Source: an uncultured Acidobacteriota bacterium
GTDB taxonomy: Bacteria > Acidobacteriota > Blastocatellia > RBC074
DNA: 41,947 nucleotides
Assembly (NCBI GenBank): GCA_903862855.1
Contig: CAIOZW010000121.1
Coordinates: 1-41,947 of the forward strand
Direction: 5' to 3'
Shown here: one piece after another, positions 1-10,588 of the stretch
Layout of the letters: each line of letters opens with the position of its first letter
Position numbering within the stretch: position 1 is the first letter of the stretch
The notes under the pieces: model-generated
What the model was told of the DNA's origin: nothing
Databases searched by the model: none
What the model saw: only the letters and a program-made list of their open reading frames with translations
Program-made: the position numbers and the translations under genes

Positions 1-248
1 AGAACTCCGGGCATGACGATCGGCTTGCGTCCCGCCTGGTTGTAAAAATAGAGGACATTGAGCGAGATGAAGAGAATCGACATACTGGCGACTGCCAGCC
101 AGATGCCGATACGATATCCCTCCGGTGGAGGATTGCGTTCCTGCTCGAAGTCGCGACGACCGCCGCCGCCGCCCCCTCCAAGACCGCTTGGGGGAGCATC
201 CCCCCCGCCTGTCCGGTCATTGATCTGCTCTGTCAGTGAACCTGGCAC
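1..248 (-). CDS. Cytochrome c oxidase subunit III-like protein, N-terminal part (cut by window start)
   Basis: Only the first 82 codons are in the window. I choose a GTG start at 248 because a GGGAG Shine-Dalgarno lies about 9 nt upstream. The first ~45 residues are Gly/Pro-rich and disordered, including a run of seven glycines. A segment beginning YRIGIWLAVASMSILFISL then reads as the first transmembrane helix. The R-x-G-x-W/L entry into a first helix resembles bacterial heme-copper oxidase subunit III (CtaE/CyoC type), the seven-helix accessory subunit of terminal oxidases in the inner membrane. The rest of the gene is outside the window, so the identification rests on this one helix and the general look of the N-terminus. 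Another polytopic membrane protein is possible. Confidence 0.5.
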   Translation of the reverse strand, partial: MPGSLTEQINDRTGGGDAPPSGLGGGGGGGRRDFEQERNPPPEGYRIGIWLAVASMSILFISLNVLYFYNQAGRKPIVMPGV

Positions 249-405
249 GCCATCTACTCCCTTGCCGGGCCTTACTGGCCCTTGACTGATCGTCTGCCTT
301 CTGACTTCCCATTCGACGGGGAGTCATCAAAAAACGATCATAGCCGGGCAGGATGTAAAAATTGTGTCAGCCGTTAAAGAAAATATTGCCGCGTCCGCTT
401 CGGGA

Positions 406-1584
406 TCACTTCCGGCGTGCCTCCCGCATGAGAGTGATGAAGTTTTCAAAGAGATAGGTTGCATCGTGCGGCCCCGGCCCCGCCTCAGGGTGATACTGAA
501 CCGAGAAGAGTGGAAGTTCACGGTGGCGAAGCCCCTCCAGACAGCCATCATTGAGATTGACATGGGTCAGCTCGATCTGTGACGAATCCAGACTCTGCGG
601 ATCAACCGCAAAACCATGGTTGTGAGAGGTGATCTCGATCGTCCCGGTAAGGAGGTTCTTGACCGGCTGATTGCCGCCACGGTGGCCAAACTTCAGTTTG
701 TAGGTCTTTCCCCCGACAGCCAGGGCCAGGATCTGGTGTCCAAGACAGATTCCAAAGATCGGAGCCCGTCCGATAAGTGCCCGAACCGTCGCCACAATCT
801 CTGGCAGAGCAGCTGGATCACCGGGGCCATTGGAGAGAAAGATTCCATCCGGTGAGAGAGCCAGCACCTCCTCGGCGCTCGTCCGGGCGGGCACCACAGT
901 CACCTCACAGCCAAAGGCCTCGAGATAGCGCAGAATATAGAACTTGATTCCAAAGTCGAAGGCAACCACCCGGAAGGGACGTTCTCCCGCCTGTCGCATC
1001 TGGGCCATCCTCTCCCGGACGGCGAGGAGAGGATCGAGGCTGTGGGCGGATACTGGACGATCAAGATCAGCATTCGGCCAATCGTAGCGCTGCGCGCAGG
1101 TCACCACATCGACCAGGTTACGCCCCAGCATCTGCGGTGCGTGACGGGCCTTGTTGACCAGACTCGCCTCATCCGTGTCGATCGAGGAGAGACATCCACG
1201 CATGGCCCCCTTCTCCCGAATGTGGCGCACCAGGGCTCGCGTATCGATTTCGGAGAGTCCCACAATCCCATTCTGTTTCAGATAGTCATCAAGCGAGAGA
1301 GACGATCGCCAGTTTGAACGAATCTCGGAATATTCACGAACGATGAAACCCTCGGCAAATGGTCGTCGCGATTCGATATCATCGGGGTTGACTCCATAGT
1401 TCCCGATGAGCGGATAGGTCATGGTCACAATCTGGCCGGCATAGGAGGGATCGGTCAGAATCTCCTGATATCCCATCAGCGAGGTATTGAAAACAATCTC
1501 ACCAAACCGCTCACCATCAGCGCCCCAAGCCTCGCCGCGGAACACTCGCCCGTCCTCCAATGCCAAAATACCGGTTCTACTCAT
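406..1584 (-). CDS. carA: Carbamoyl-phosphate synthase small subunit (glutamine amidotransferase)
   Basis: This is the glutaminase subunit that releases ammonia from glutamine for carbamoyl phosphate synthesis, which feeds pyrimidines and arginine. The 392-residue protein has the CarA N-terminal domain ([15 protein letters not shown] through [18 protein letters not shown]). A class I GATase domain follows with FLSNGPGDP, the nucleophile loop GICLGHQ (Cys280) and the HPE of [13 protein letters not shown]. The start at 1584 has AGGAG about 6-7 nt upstream. A longer reading from 1641 would add a non-conserved tail before this RBS. The length fits the family. carB is not in the window, so the large subunit is encoded elsewhere. 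A GTCGCC/GGCGAC hairpin at 1616-1632 lies in the leader. Confidence 0.96.
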   Translation of the reverse strand: MSRTGILALEDGRVFRGEAWGADGERFGEIVFNTSLMGYQEILTDPSYAGQIVTMTYPLIGNYGVNPDDIESRRPFAEGFIVREYSEIRSNWRSSLSLDDYLKQNGIVGLSEIDTRALVRHIREKGAMRGCLSSIDTDEASLVNKARHAPQMLGRNLVDVVTCAQRYDWPNADLDRPVSAHSLDPLLAVRERMAQMRQAGERPFRVVAFDFGIKFYILRYLEAFGCEVTVVPARTSAEEVLALSPDGIFLSNGPGDPAALPEIVATVRALIGRAPIFGICLGHQILALAVGGKTYKLKFGHRGGNQPVKNLLTGTIEITSHNHGFAVDPQSLDSSQIELTHVNLNDGCLEGLRHRELPLFSVQYHPEAGPGPHDATYLFENFITLMREARRK

Positions 1585-1615
1585 GCCTCTCCTTTGTTCA
1601 AAAATAATGGTATCC

Positions 1616-1632
1616 GTCGCCTCCCGGGCGAC
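1616..1632 (-). other. Small hairpin in the carA leader
   Basis: A perfect 6-bp inverted repeat GTCGCC/GGCGAC with a 5-nt loop lies just upstream of the carA ribosome binding site. It has no U-tract and is not a convincing terminator. It could affect leader folding, but no function is shown. Confidence 0.3.
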
Positions 1633-1722
1633 TCGGCCCAATTGCCGTTAGAAAGATTTGTCAGGCGTCTCACCCGGCGCTGAATCAGACAAGCCGAACT
1701 CTGTCTGCCGGGCCAACCCTGC

Positions 1723-2982
1723 TCAACGGCGCTCGCGAAGAAAGTTCTCCGCCAGGGTCAGCCAGCGCCGCTCCTGTCGATATTTGTAGCTCGGTGAGGT
1801 TCGCACCGCCTCGATGCACTGGCGCATCTCCTCACTCGCCTCATCATGCCGTTCGAGCCGTGCGAGAACCATTCCGCGCCAGTATCGCCCCTCTGCATCG
1901 GACGGACGCTGGCGCAGAAATCGGTCGAGCATCTCCAGTGCGTCATTATCTTGCCCGGCAGCATAGTACAACTGCCCTACCTCACGCCATACCTCATGCT
2001 GGGCGTGGGCCGGATCCTGGTCGATTACCTGTCCAAAGTGGGTGAGCGCCTCGTTGAGCCGTTTCTCATCGCGGGCCATCAGCCCAAGCTGGTAATGAGC
2101 ATCTACCTCACGCCGATCGATCTCGACCGCGCGCGTAAATGACTCCTTTGCACTCGCCAGATCACCCTGTTGGAGATGGAGCAACCCGAGATTGTAGTGG
2201 GCTGACGCATCGGCCGGGTTGAGCGTCGAGACTTCAAGATTATGCCGGAACGACTGGCGTGAGCGACGATGGCGCAAAAGATCATCGATTCGGTCACGCA
2301 GGAGGAAGACCAGCAGAACGATCAGCAGTGGCGAGGTACAGACCATCGACGCCGCCCGGATGACGAGCGGCAGGGCGAGCAGCGATACGAGCGATAACAG
2401 ATTGAGCAGGACGGCTGACGCGGGACGCAGACCGAAGAGAACTCCGCTCACCAGCACCATCAGGACCGCAAAGACCGGTAATGGCAGCAGCGGCAAGAAT
2501 GGGGCGATCACCGGATCACGCAACGTCCCCATCAGCACGAAAAGCAACGGAATCTGCACGGCAAGTGAGATGATCAAGATCAGCAGCACGCACGAGAGGG
2601 TTCCCGCGTAGTCCTGTCTGAGCATGGCGCCGACTCCACCGTAACGTCCGCTCCGACCACTCAAGAGGCGGCTATCGAAGATGCCGGCAAGCCAGATCAG
2701 TGCCGGAGTATGAACAACCGCAACGAAGAGGACCAGCATCGCTGAAGGACGGACAGCCTCGAGTGCCTGACGGAAGAGCACCGACCCGGTCGACCATCTT
2801 CCCCCGCGCAGACTTCGGTAGAACTCCCCACCCGACTCGGCCCACTCAATCAAACGAAGCTGCTCCTGGACGACTCCGGTCAAGGCAAGCCAGATCAGCC
2901 CGGTCATCCAGGCAAGTAACAGCAGACGCCCCACCGGCGCCAGATCGCGCAACCGTCTCAATCTGTCATCGATCAATTCCAT
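1723..2982 (-). CDS. Polytopic membrane protein with C-terminal TPR domain
   Basis: The 419-residue protein has two halves. Residues ~1-235 hold about six hydrophobic segments (first around 18-40, others around 80-100 and 125-225). Residues ~250-400 hold tandem tetratricopeptide repeats, for example ASAHYNLGLLHLQQGDLASA, VDAHYQLGLMARDEKRLNEA and GRYWRGMVLARLERHDEA. TPRs are protein-protein interaction scaffolds, and the topology suggests the domain hangs from the inner membrane. No enzymatic motif is visible. It lies between carA and lepB on the same strand and may be transcribed with lepB. I see no strong Shine-Dalgarno before the ATG. The exact function is unknown. Confidence 0.85.
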   Translation of the reverse strand: MELIDDRLRRLRDLAPVGRLLLLAWMTGLIWLALTGVVQEQLRLIEWAESGGEFYRSLRGGRWSTGSVLFRQALEAVRPSAMLVLFVAVVHTPALIWLAGIFDSRLLSGRSGRYGGVGAMLRQDYAGTLSCVLLILIISLAVQIPLLFVLMGTLRDPVIAPFLPLLPLPVFAVLMVLVSGVLFGLRPASAVLLNLLSLVSLLALPLVIRAASMVCTSPLLIVLLVFLLRDRIDDLLRHRRSRQSFRHNLEVSTLNPADASAHYNLGLLHLQQGDLASAKESFTRAVEIDRREVDAHYQLGLMARDEKRLNEALTHFGQVIDQDPAHAQHEVWREVGQLYYAAGQDNDALEMLDRFLRQRPSDAEGRYWRGMVLARLERHDEASEEMRQCIEAVRTSPSYKYRQERRWLTLAENFLRERR

Positions 2983-3114
2983 TTGATATCCGGAGACTGC
3001 CTCACGGCAGGTGGCAGACCTATCGCCATCAGACAGTCAAAAGCGCGGAGGCATATCGCCTTCCGCGCCGGCAACCGATCCTATCCGCCCCTGCTGTCTG
3101 ACCATCCAGGTCGG

Positions 3115-3765
3115 TCAATGCAACTTCCCGACCCGTTCAAAGGGCAGAAAAGGGTAGTAGCGGAAGATCGCCTTACCATAGATGTATTTCTCGGGAACCA
3201 GCCCCCAGCTCCGGCTGTCACTGCTGTTGTTGCGGTTGTCTCCCATTACGAAATAGTGATGCGCGTTGATGTCGACCGGCCCCGGGGTCGAATCGCGCGA
3301 GAGATACTCCTCATCGAGATAGGGCTCCTCGATCAGTTCGTTGTCGACATAGAGCTTGCCATCCAGTATCTCGATCTGCTCACCGGGCAGACCGACGACA
3401 CGTTTGATGTAGGACTTCGATGGATCGTTGGGATAGAGGAGAACGACAATGTCACCGCGCCTGATCGGGGTCTGATCCCCCAGCCACTCACGGAGCGGAT
3501 AGATGAACTTGTTGACGAAGATCCGGTCCTGATCGTGAAGCTTGGGCATCATGCTCTGCCCCTCTACGCGCACCGGCTGGATGACAAAGACAACTATCAG
3601 TACCGCGACCAGTCCGGCAAAGAGAATATCGCGAAACAGCGAGCGCATCTCAAACCAGATGCCTCCCGGTCGATGCTCATACCCCTGCAAAGTCGAGAGA
3701 TCCTCGATCAGCCGGATATCGTTGTCATCCTCGGGTACCACACCGAACAGCTTCTCATCTTTCAT
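3115..3765 (-). CDS. lepB: Signal peptidase I
   Basis: Leader peptidase of the S26 family, which removes signal peptides from exported preproteins at the periplasmic face of the inner membrane. An acidic cytoplasmic N-terminus of ~40 residues precedes a single transmembrane anchor (residues ~47-64). The catalytic Ser71 follows in GQSMMPKL, and the general base Lys121 is in [11 protein letters not shown]. The signature [11 protein letters not shown] is at ~175-185. The 216-residue length fits small single-anchor LepB enzymes. The ATG at 3765 has AGGGGG 9 nt upstream. A longer frame from 3840 would begin about 3 nt after the transcription start predicted from the TTGACA-N17-TATCTT promoter at 3850-3878, so I reject it. 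Confidence 0.93.
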   Translation of the reverse strand: MKDEKLFGVVPEDDNDIRLIEDLSTLQGYEHRPGGIWFEMRSLFRDILFAGLVAVLIVVFVIQPVRVEGQSMMPKLHDQDRIFVNKFIYPLREWLGDQTPIRRGDIVVLLYPNDPSKSYIKRVVGLPGEQIEILDGKLYVDNELIEEPYLDEEYLSRDSTPGPVDINAHHYFVMGDNRNNSSDSRSWGLVPEKYIYGKAIFRYYPFLPFERVGKLH

Positions 3766-3849
3766 CTCACAATACCCCCTGCACTCCGCTTCTCCGTCGT
3801 GCCGGCCTTCGCATTTGTGACATCGAGCGGCGACGAACATTCACGGAAG

Positions 3850-3878
3850 AAGATATTATGCTACCAATTCCTTGTCAA
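3850..3878 (-). promoter_or_regulatory. Sigma70-type promoter for lepB
   Basis: On the minus strand, a perfect -35 TTGACA (3873-3878), a 17-bp spacer and a -10 TATCTT (3850-3855) precede lepB. The predicted transcription start is near 3843, giving a leader of ~80 nt to the ATG at 3765. Confidence 0.6.
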
Positions 3879-3984
3879 TTAGCGCTCGTTTGGCAGGAGG
3901 AGCCGCTGCCGGAACCGGACAGAGGCCGCCGCACCACTCTACACTTTCAGAGGGCCGAAACTCGATTCGGTTCGAGAGGTGTCG

Positions 3985-4266
3985 TCAGTGGGTTATGGTG
4001 CCCTGAAGAGTCGTATCGATCTGGGTCTGCAATCCCTGGCCAAAAAGGAACGACTCCATATTGTTGATCAGAAACTGCTGATGCTCCGGATTGATGGTGC
4101 TCAATCCGTAGTGGTTGATGAGCTGGTTCTGTGTCGCTACCCATGCCTTCCAGCACGCCATACAGACCTGTTCATGGATCCGGCGCCCGAGCGTTCCGCC
4201 AAACGGGGCCTTGTCCAATCCGGGCAGCTTATGCCCGCAACGTACACATTTTATTACGTCAGCCAT
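3985..4266 (-). CDS. YggX-like Fe(II)-trafficking / oxidative damage protection protein with CxxC knuckles
   Basis: This small protein (93 residues from the ATG at 4266) aligns by eye with YggX. GGTLGRRIHEQVCMACWKAWVATQNQLINHYGLSTINPEHQQFLINNMESFLFG matches the family pattern of GxLGxRI, W-x(2)W, LIN, L..NxEHRxFL and FLF, shown here only in outline (residues ~23-75). YggX proteins protect Fe-S clusters and are proposed to handle iron. Unlike the classical protein, this one has CxxC pairs at C7/C10 and C35/C38, which could bind zinc or iron. The start at 4266 has GAGG about 9-10 nt upstream. An upstream ATG at 4293 would add nine residues without a Shine-Dalgarno. It is followed by no other gene until lepB. 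Confidence 0.72.
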   Translation of the reverse strand: MADVIKCVRCGHKLPGLDKAPFGGTLGRRIHEQVCMACWKAWVATQNQLINHYGLSTINPEHQQFLINNMESFLFGQGLQTQIDTTLQGTITH

Positions 4267-4309
4267 GACCTGATACCTCAAATCACCCTGCATTCATTCT
4301 CGTTTCCGA

Positions 4310-4351
4310 CGGCTTTCTTCTTCCGGCTTTCTTCATCCGGCTTTCTATTCC
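4310..4351. repeat. Three imperfect 14-bp tandem repeats
   Basis: Units at 4310-4323, 4324-4337 and 4338-4351 share CGGCTTTCTTC (the third reads CGGCTTTCTATTCC). They sit between the divergent YggX-like gene and typA. Read on the minus strand they are purine-rich (GAAGAAGAAAGCCG). The rest of this ~360-bp gap (4267-4629) holds a 7-bp hairpin CTCCCCC/GGGGGAG at 4363-4386 and the typA promoter candidate, but no gene. Confidence 0.7.
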
Positions 4352-4552
4352 CGGCCTCTGCGCTCCCCCCGTCTCAACCGGGGGAGACCAGCCCGTTATT
4401 CCGTGACCGACGCGCTCGCCGACCCGGTATCATCTCGCCAACCATCAACAGGGTATCTGATTTAGAACATACGAAGCGAAAGCCTCAGAGTCAAACGGAA
4501 GCTCCGGCTGAACAGATTTTTCTCGCGGACCGATGGCGAGCCCCCCCTTGCA

Positions 4553-4561
4553 TGGTATAAC
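4553..4561 (+). promoter_or_regulatory. Extended -10 promoter candidate for typA
   Basis: TGGTATAAC provides an extended -10 (TGn followed by TATAAC) about 70 nt before the typA ATG. No good -35 is present at 16-18 bp, as is common for extended -10 promoters. Confidence 0.4.
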
Positions 4562-4629
4562 ATTGAGTTTACTGACCCATTACTCACCCGCATTGGGTTG
4601 AAGGAAATCAGCGAGAAACTAATCAACTT

Positions 4630-6456
<1,827 letters not shown>

Positions 6457-6462
6457 GACCGG

Positions 6463-6498
6463 TAGGACTTATGGGACCAATAAGCCCTGTAAGTCCTA
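6463..6498 (+). terminator. Hairpin downstream of typA
   Basis: A perfect 9-bp inverted repeat TAGGACTTA (6463-6471) / TAAGTCCTA (6490-6498) starts 6 nt after the typA stop. It has an inner GGG/CCC pairing and is followed by TTACT. It is a weak-tailed terminator or 3' stabilising stem. Confidence 0.5.
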
Positions 6499-6509
6499 TT
6501 ACTCTGCAC

Positions 6510-6541
6510 AAAAAAGGGAGGATCCCACCTGGGATTCTCCC
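6510..6541 (-). terminator. Rho-independent terminator of guaB
   Basis: On the minus strand, an 11-bp stem GGGAGAATCCC/GGGATCCTCCC (one G-U) with a 4-nt loop is followed directly by six U. It lies 36 nt beyond the guaB stop. Read on the plus strand the stem could also serve typA, although its tail there is poor. Confidence 0.8.
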
Positions 6542-6577
6542 TTCAGCTCTCTTGAGGCTCACCGCTGTCGTGACAAC

Positions 6578-8053
<1,476 letters not shown>

Positions 8054-8091
8054 TCAGGAGGCCAACAGAAGATAGAGGTCTTGTCACCGCC

Positions 8092-8886
8092 TCAGTCGAC
8101 ATAATTGAGGTAATTCTCGCGCGTCAGAATAAGATTTGAGAGCACGACATTGCGTGGGGACTTGAGCACCTTTGCCGGGTTGAGCGTTCGGCCATTGATC
8201 GTGACACGAAGGGAGGGGAGGTTGCCGAGGCTGACAACCATCTTCTCACGGGCGGTAAATTCGATCGTCGAACCGGGCAACTGGGTCGACTCCTCGGCCG
8301 GCTCGGCATCACGAACGATCCTCATCCAGCAGGATGCTGAGACCGTCTCGATCCTCAGCTGAAGACCTTCAGGAGGCTTCTCTTCCGCCATCGGCGTGGG
8401 AGATGGAGAAGGAGATGGCGTAACTTCGAGACCGGCAATCGGCGCAGAGTTGGTCGGTGAGGAGGGCTCTCTTTCCGGGGTCACTTCGGTGGAAGGCGCC
8501 TTGGCGGTATAGAGATAGTTATAGGCAAACCATGCGCCAACCGAGAGCAGAATGAGGACGCCCAGGCTGATCAGAAGACCATTTCCAGTTGTCTGGGGCG
8601 GATCCCAATTCTCGACACCCATCTCATACACCGGCGCGGTGTCGAGGCCCTGCAGGTTTACCTGTTCCTCGTAAAGCTGGAGCGCCGCTGCCTCATCCAT
8701 TCCAACCATGGCCGCAAACTTGCGAACAAATGCACGGTTGAAGACCCCACCTGGCAGAGTGCCATAATCGTCAGTCTCGATCGCCTGGAGGAATCGAATC
8801 CCGATCAGCGTCTTGGCGGCGATCTGCTGAATGCTGATCCCTTTTTCCTCACGCCTTCTTTTCAGCTCCTGACCCAATGTTGCCAT
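8092..8886 (-). CDS. rodZ: RodZ-like helix-turn-helix membrane protein
   Basis: RodZ links MreB to the membrane in rod-shaped bacteria. The 264-residue protein has the family layout. A cytoplasmic HTH_25-type domain (residues ~4-75, LGQELKRRREEKGISIQQIA with GGVFNRAFVRKFA) is followed by one transmembrane segment (~103-125). A Pro/Ser/Thr-rich periplasmic linker (~130-165) and a C-terminal beta-rich DUF4115-like domain (~172-264, beginning LQLRIETVSASCWMRI) come next. It lies just upstream of guaB on the same strand, behind a near-consensus promoter. The symbol rests on architecture, and other proteins share the HTH-TM-DUF4115 plan. Confidence 0.78.
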   Translation of the reverse strand: MATLGQELKRRREEKGISIQQIAAKTLIGIRFLQAIETDDYGTLPGGVFNRAFVRKFAAMVGMDEAAALQLYEEQVNLQGLDTAPVYEMGVENWDPPQTTGNGLLISLGVLILLSVGAWFAYNYLYTAKAPSTEVTPEREPSSPTNSAPIAGLEVTPSPSPSPTPMAEEKPPEGLQLRIETVSASCWMRIVRDAEPAEESTQLPGSTIEFTAREKMVVSLGNLPSLRVTINGRTLNPAKVLKSPRNVVLSNLILTRENYLNYVD

Positions 8887-9596
8887 CTTTTGTACACTCC
8901 TGCCAAAATGTCGAACAACGTTCCCTGCTAGTTACTTGCCGTGACCTCTAACGATATGCTCTCTGGCTGAATCAGGTTATACCTCAAAATTGGTCGTTGA
9001 AGTTACTTCTTGAAGAGATCTGACATCTGATTATTCAATTTTCTATATTAGGGGCTCTGATTAGACCTGTCAAAGGGTGCACGGCGCGAAGATTACAAGG
9101 TTAAAGAAAGAATTGAAAAGTGCGGTGCGGTGCTTGAACAGCCTGAAAATTATTGATCCAATCTCCTGCAAGCCGGGACTGGCCGGTGATGATTTCCTGA
9201 GCGCTCCCACTTTACCGCCACTGGGGAATGCCCCATCGCGGAAGGATCATTTGTCGAAATTGCTGATTTTACTTGATTCAATTGGCGGGATGAGTAGTAT
9301 CTATAACTGCGCAGTGGCCATTTTGGTCGACGCAGCGCCTGCAGTCTCTCTCTCCGGTTAGCCCTCTTCCCAACAGGACGGAGGTGGCGTGTCGAAGGAG
9401 TGGAGACCTCACGAAGCGTGCAATTATCTGTTCCGCGAGTGGTCGATCTGCCAAATGATCCTCTGCTCTGCCTGAGTGGTCTTTCTTGGAGGCAGCAGCG
9501 ATCGTCCGGTACTGATGACCAGATTTCGGTGATAGGGCAAGGGTCGACGGATCGGTTCGACCGAGAGAATAACCAACAACAAATCTTTTCATCCGC
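8887..9596. other. Non-coding interval between rodZ and hisA
   Basis: This 710-bp stretch contains no convincing gene on either strand. Short open frames lack a Shine-Dalgarno, conserved motifs and coding-like composition. It holds the rodZ-guaB promoter (9045-9073). It also holds a nested inverted repeat at 9215-9241 (CCGC..TGGGG..CCCCA..GCGG) and a GGTCGA/TCGACC inverted repeat at 9542-9562 close to hisA. The first ~170 bp are noticeably AT-richer than the flanking genes. Confidence 0.55.
9045..9073 (-). promoter_or_regulatory. Near-consensus sigma70 promoter for rodZ-guaB
   Basis: On the minus strand, TTGACA (9068-9073), exactly 17 bp, then TAATAT (9045-9050). Both hexamers together match consensus at 11 of 12 positions. 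The predicted start near 9038 leaves a ~150-nt leader before the RodZ-like ATG at 8886. Confidence 0.7.
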
Positions 9597-10349
9597 ATGA
9601 TTATCATTCCAGCCATCGATCTGCGCGGTGGGCGCTGCGTCAGACTTACGCAGGGTCAGGTCACCGCTGAGACTGTCTATTCAGAGAATCCGGCAAGTAT
9701 GGCGCGGCGCTGGGTTGACGCAGGCGCGGAGATGCTGCATGTCGTCAACCTTGATGGCGCCCTCAACCAGAACGACACGAAGAATCTAAAAGCCCTCGAA
9801 CAGATCCTTTACGAGGTAAGCATTCCGGTCCAGTTTGGTGGCGGTGTGCGGACAAAGGATGATGTTCGTCGACTTGACGATCTGGGAGTGACGCGAATCG
9901 TCATCGGAACGACAGCGATCGAGAACCCGGTTCTGCTTGAGCACATCGTCGGCGAATACGGATCGACCGTCATCGTCGGGATCGATGCACGTGATGGAAA
10001 AGTTGCCCTGCGCGGCTGGGAGAAGTTCTCGCAGCTCGAGGCGATCGATTTCGCCCAGAAAGTGGCGGAGATGGGAATCGACCGGGTTGTCTACACCGAT
10101 ATCGCGCGTGATGGAATGCTGGTTGGTATCAATGTCGACACGACCAGGGAGATTGCCGAAGCGAGTGGCCTCAAGGTGACCGCCTCGGGTGGTGTTGCAT
10201 CACTCGACGATATCACTGCCGTCAGCAGACTCGAGCCATTTGGGGTCGACAGCCTGATTATCGGCAAGGCACTCTATGAAGGCGTCTTTACCCTCGAGCA
10301 GGCGCTCGAGTCAGCGGTTGAGGAGCAGGACTCCCCCCCCTCCCTCTAA
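9597..10349 (+). CDS. hisA: Phosphoribosylformimino-5-aminoimidazole carboxamide ribotide isomerase
   Basis: TIM-barrel isomerase that converts ProFAR to PRFAR in histidine synthesis. The 250 residues match the family. The catalytic acids are Asp8 in IPAIDLRGG and Asp130 in VGIDARDGKVALRGW. Phosphate-binding elements FGGGVR, ASGGVASLDD and IIGKALYEG are present. The ATG has no recognisable Shine-Dalgarno. No other his genes lie nearby, so the pathway is dispersed or continues elsewhere. topA follows on the same strand after ~240 bp. Confidence 0.96.
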   Translation: MIIIPAIDLRGGRCVRLTQGQVTAETVYSENPASMARRWVDAGAEMLHVVNLDGALNQNDTKNLKALEQILYEVSIPVQFGGGVRTKDDVRRLDDLGVTRIVIGTTAIENPVLLEHIVGEYGSTVIVGIDARDGKVALRGWEKFSQLEAIDFAQKVAEMGIDRVVYTDIARDGMLVGINVDTTREIAEASGLKVTASGGVASLDDITAVSRLEPFGVDSLIIGKALYEGVFTLEQALESAVEEQDSPPSL

Positions 10350-10481
10350 ATCCCGATCAGCTGGAATTGCGCCAATGCTGCCCCGCGAAGGAGGCCATTA
10401 TTCGCGGGTTGACCCTCCCCACTCTCTTTGCCAAAGTCTCCTTACTTGAACTTGGGAGCAGGTTCGTGGTATTTCATCTCC

Positions 10482-10523
10482 CTTTCAGGAGTGTCCAATA
10501 TTCTTTCAGGAGTGTCCAATATT
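10482..10523. repeat. Exact 21-bp tandem duplication upstream of topA
   Basis: Positions 10482-10502 and 10503-10523 are identical, abutting copies that contain CAGGAGTGTCCAATATT. They end 65 bp before the topA ATG. The unit equals two turns of B-DNA, so a protein bound to each copy would sit on the same face. The remainder of the 10350-10588 interval contains no gene. Confidence 0.85.
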
Positions 10524-10588
10524 AAGGATATTCGTCTGACCGGCCGATGGCGGATCGGCTGGCCAGACGGTTGGGAACGGTAAACAAT

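Noticed and set aside
3766-3840. A 25-residue Cys-rich N-terminal extension of LepB (CHKC...C...C) resembling a zinc knuckle
   Set aside because: The predicted transcription start lies only ~3 nt before this ATG and it has no Shine-Dalgarno, while the ATG at 3765 has AGGGGG at good spacing.
9278-9616. 112-residue minus-strand open frame before hisA, and a 94-residue plus-strand frame at 9077-9361
   Set aside because: Both lack motifs and ribosome binding sites; the first overlaps the hisA start and composition is not coding-like.
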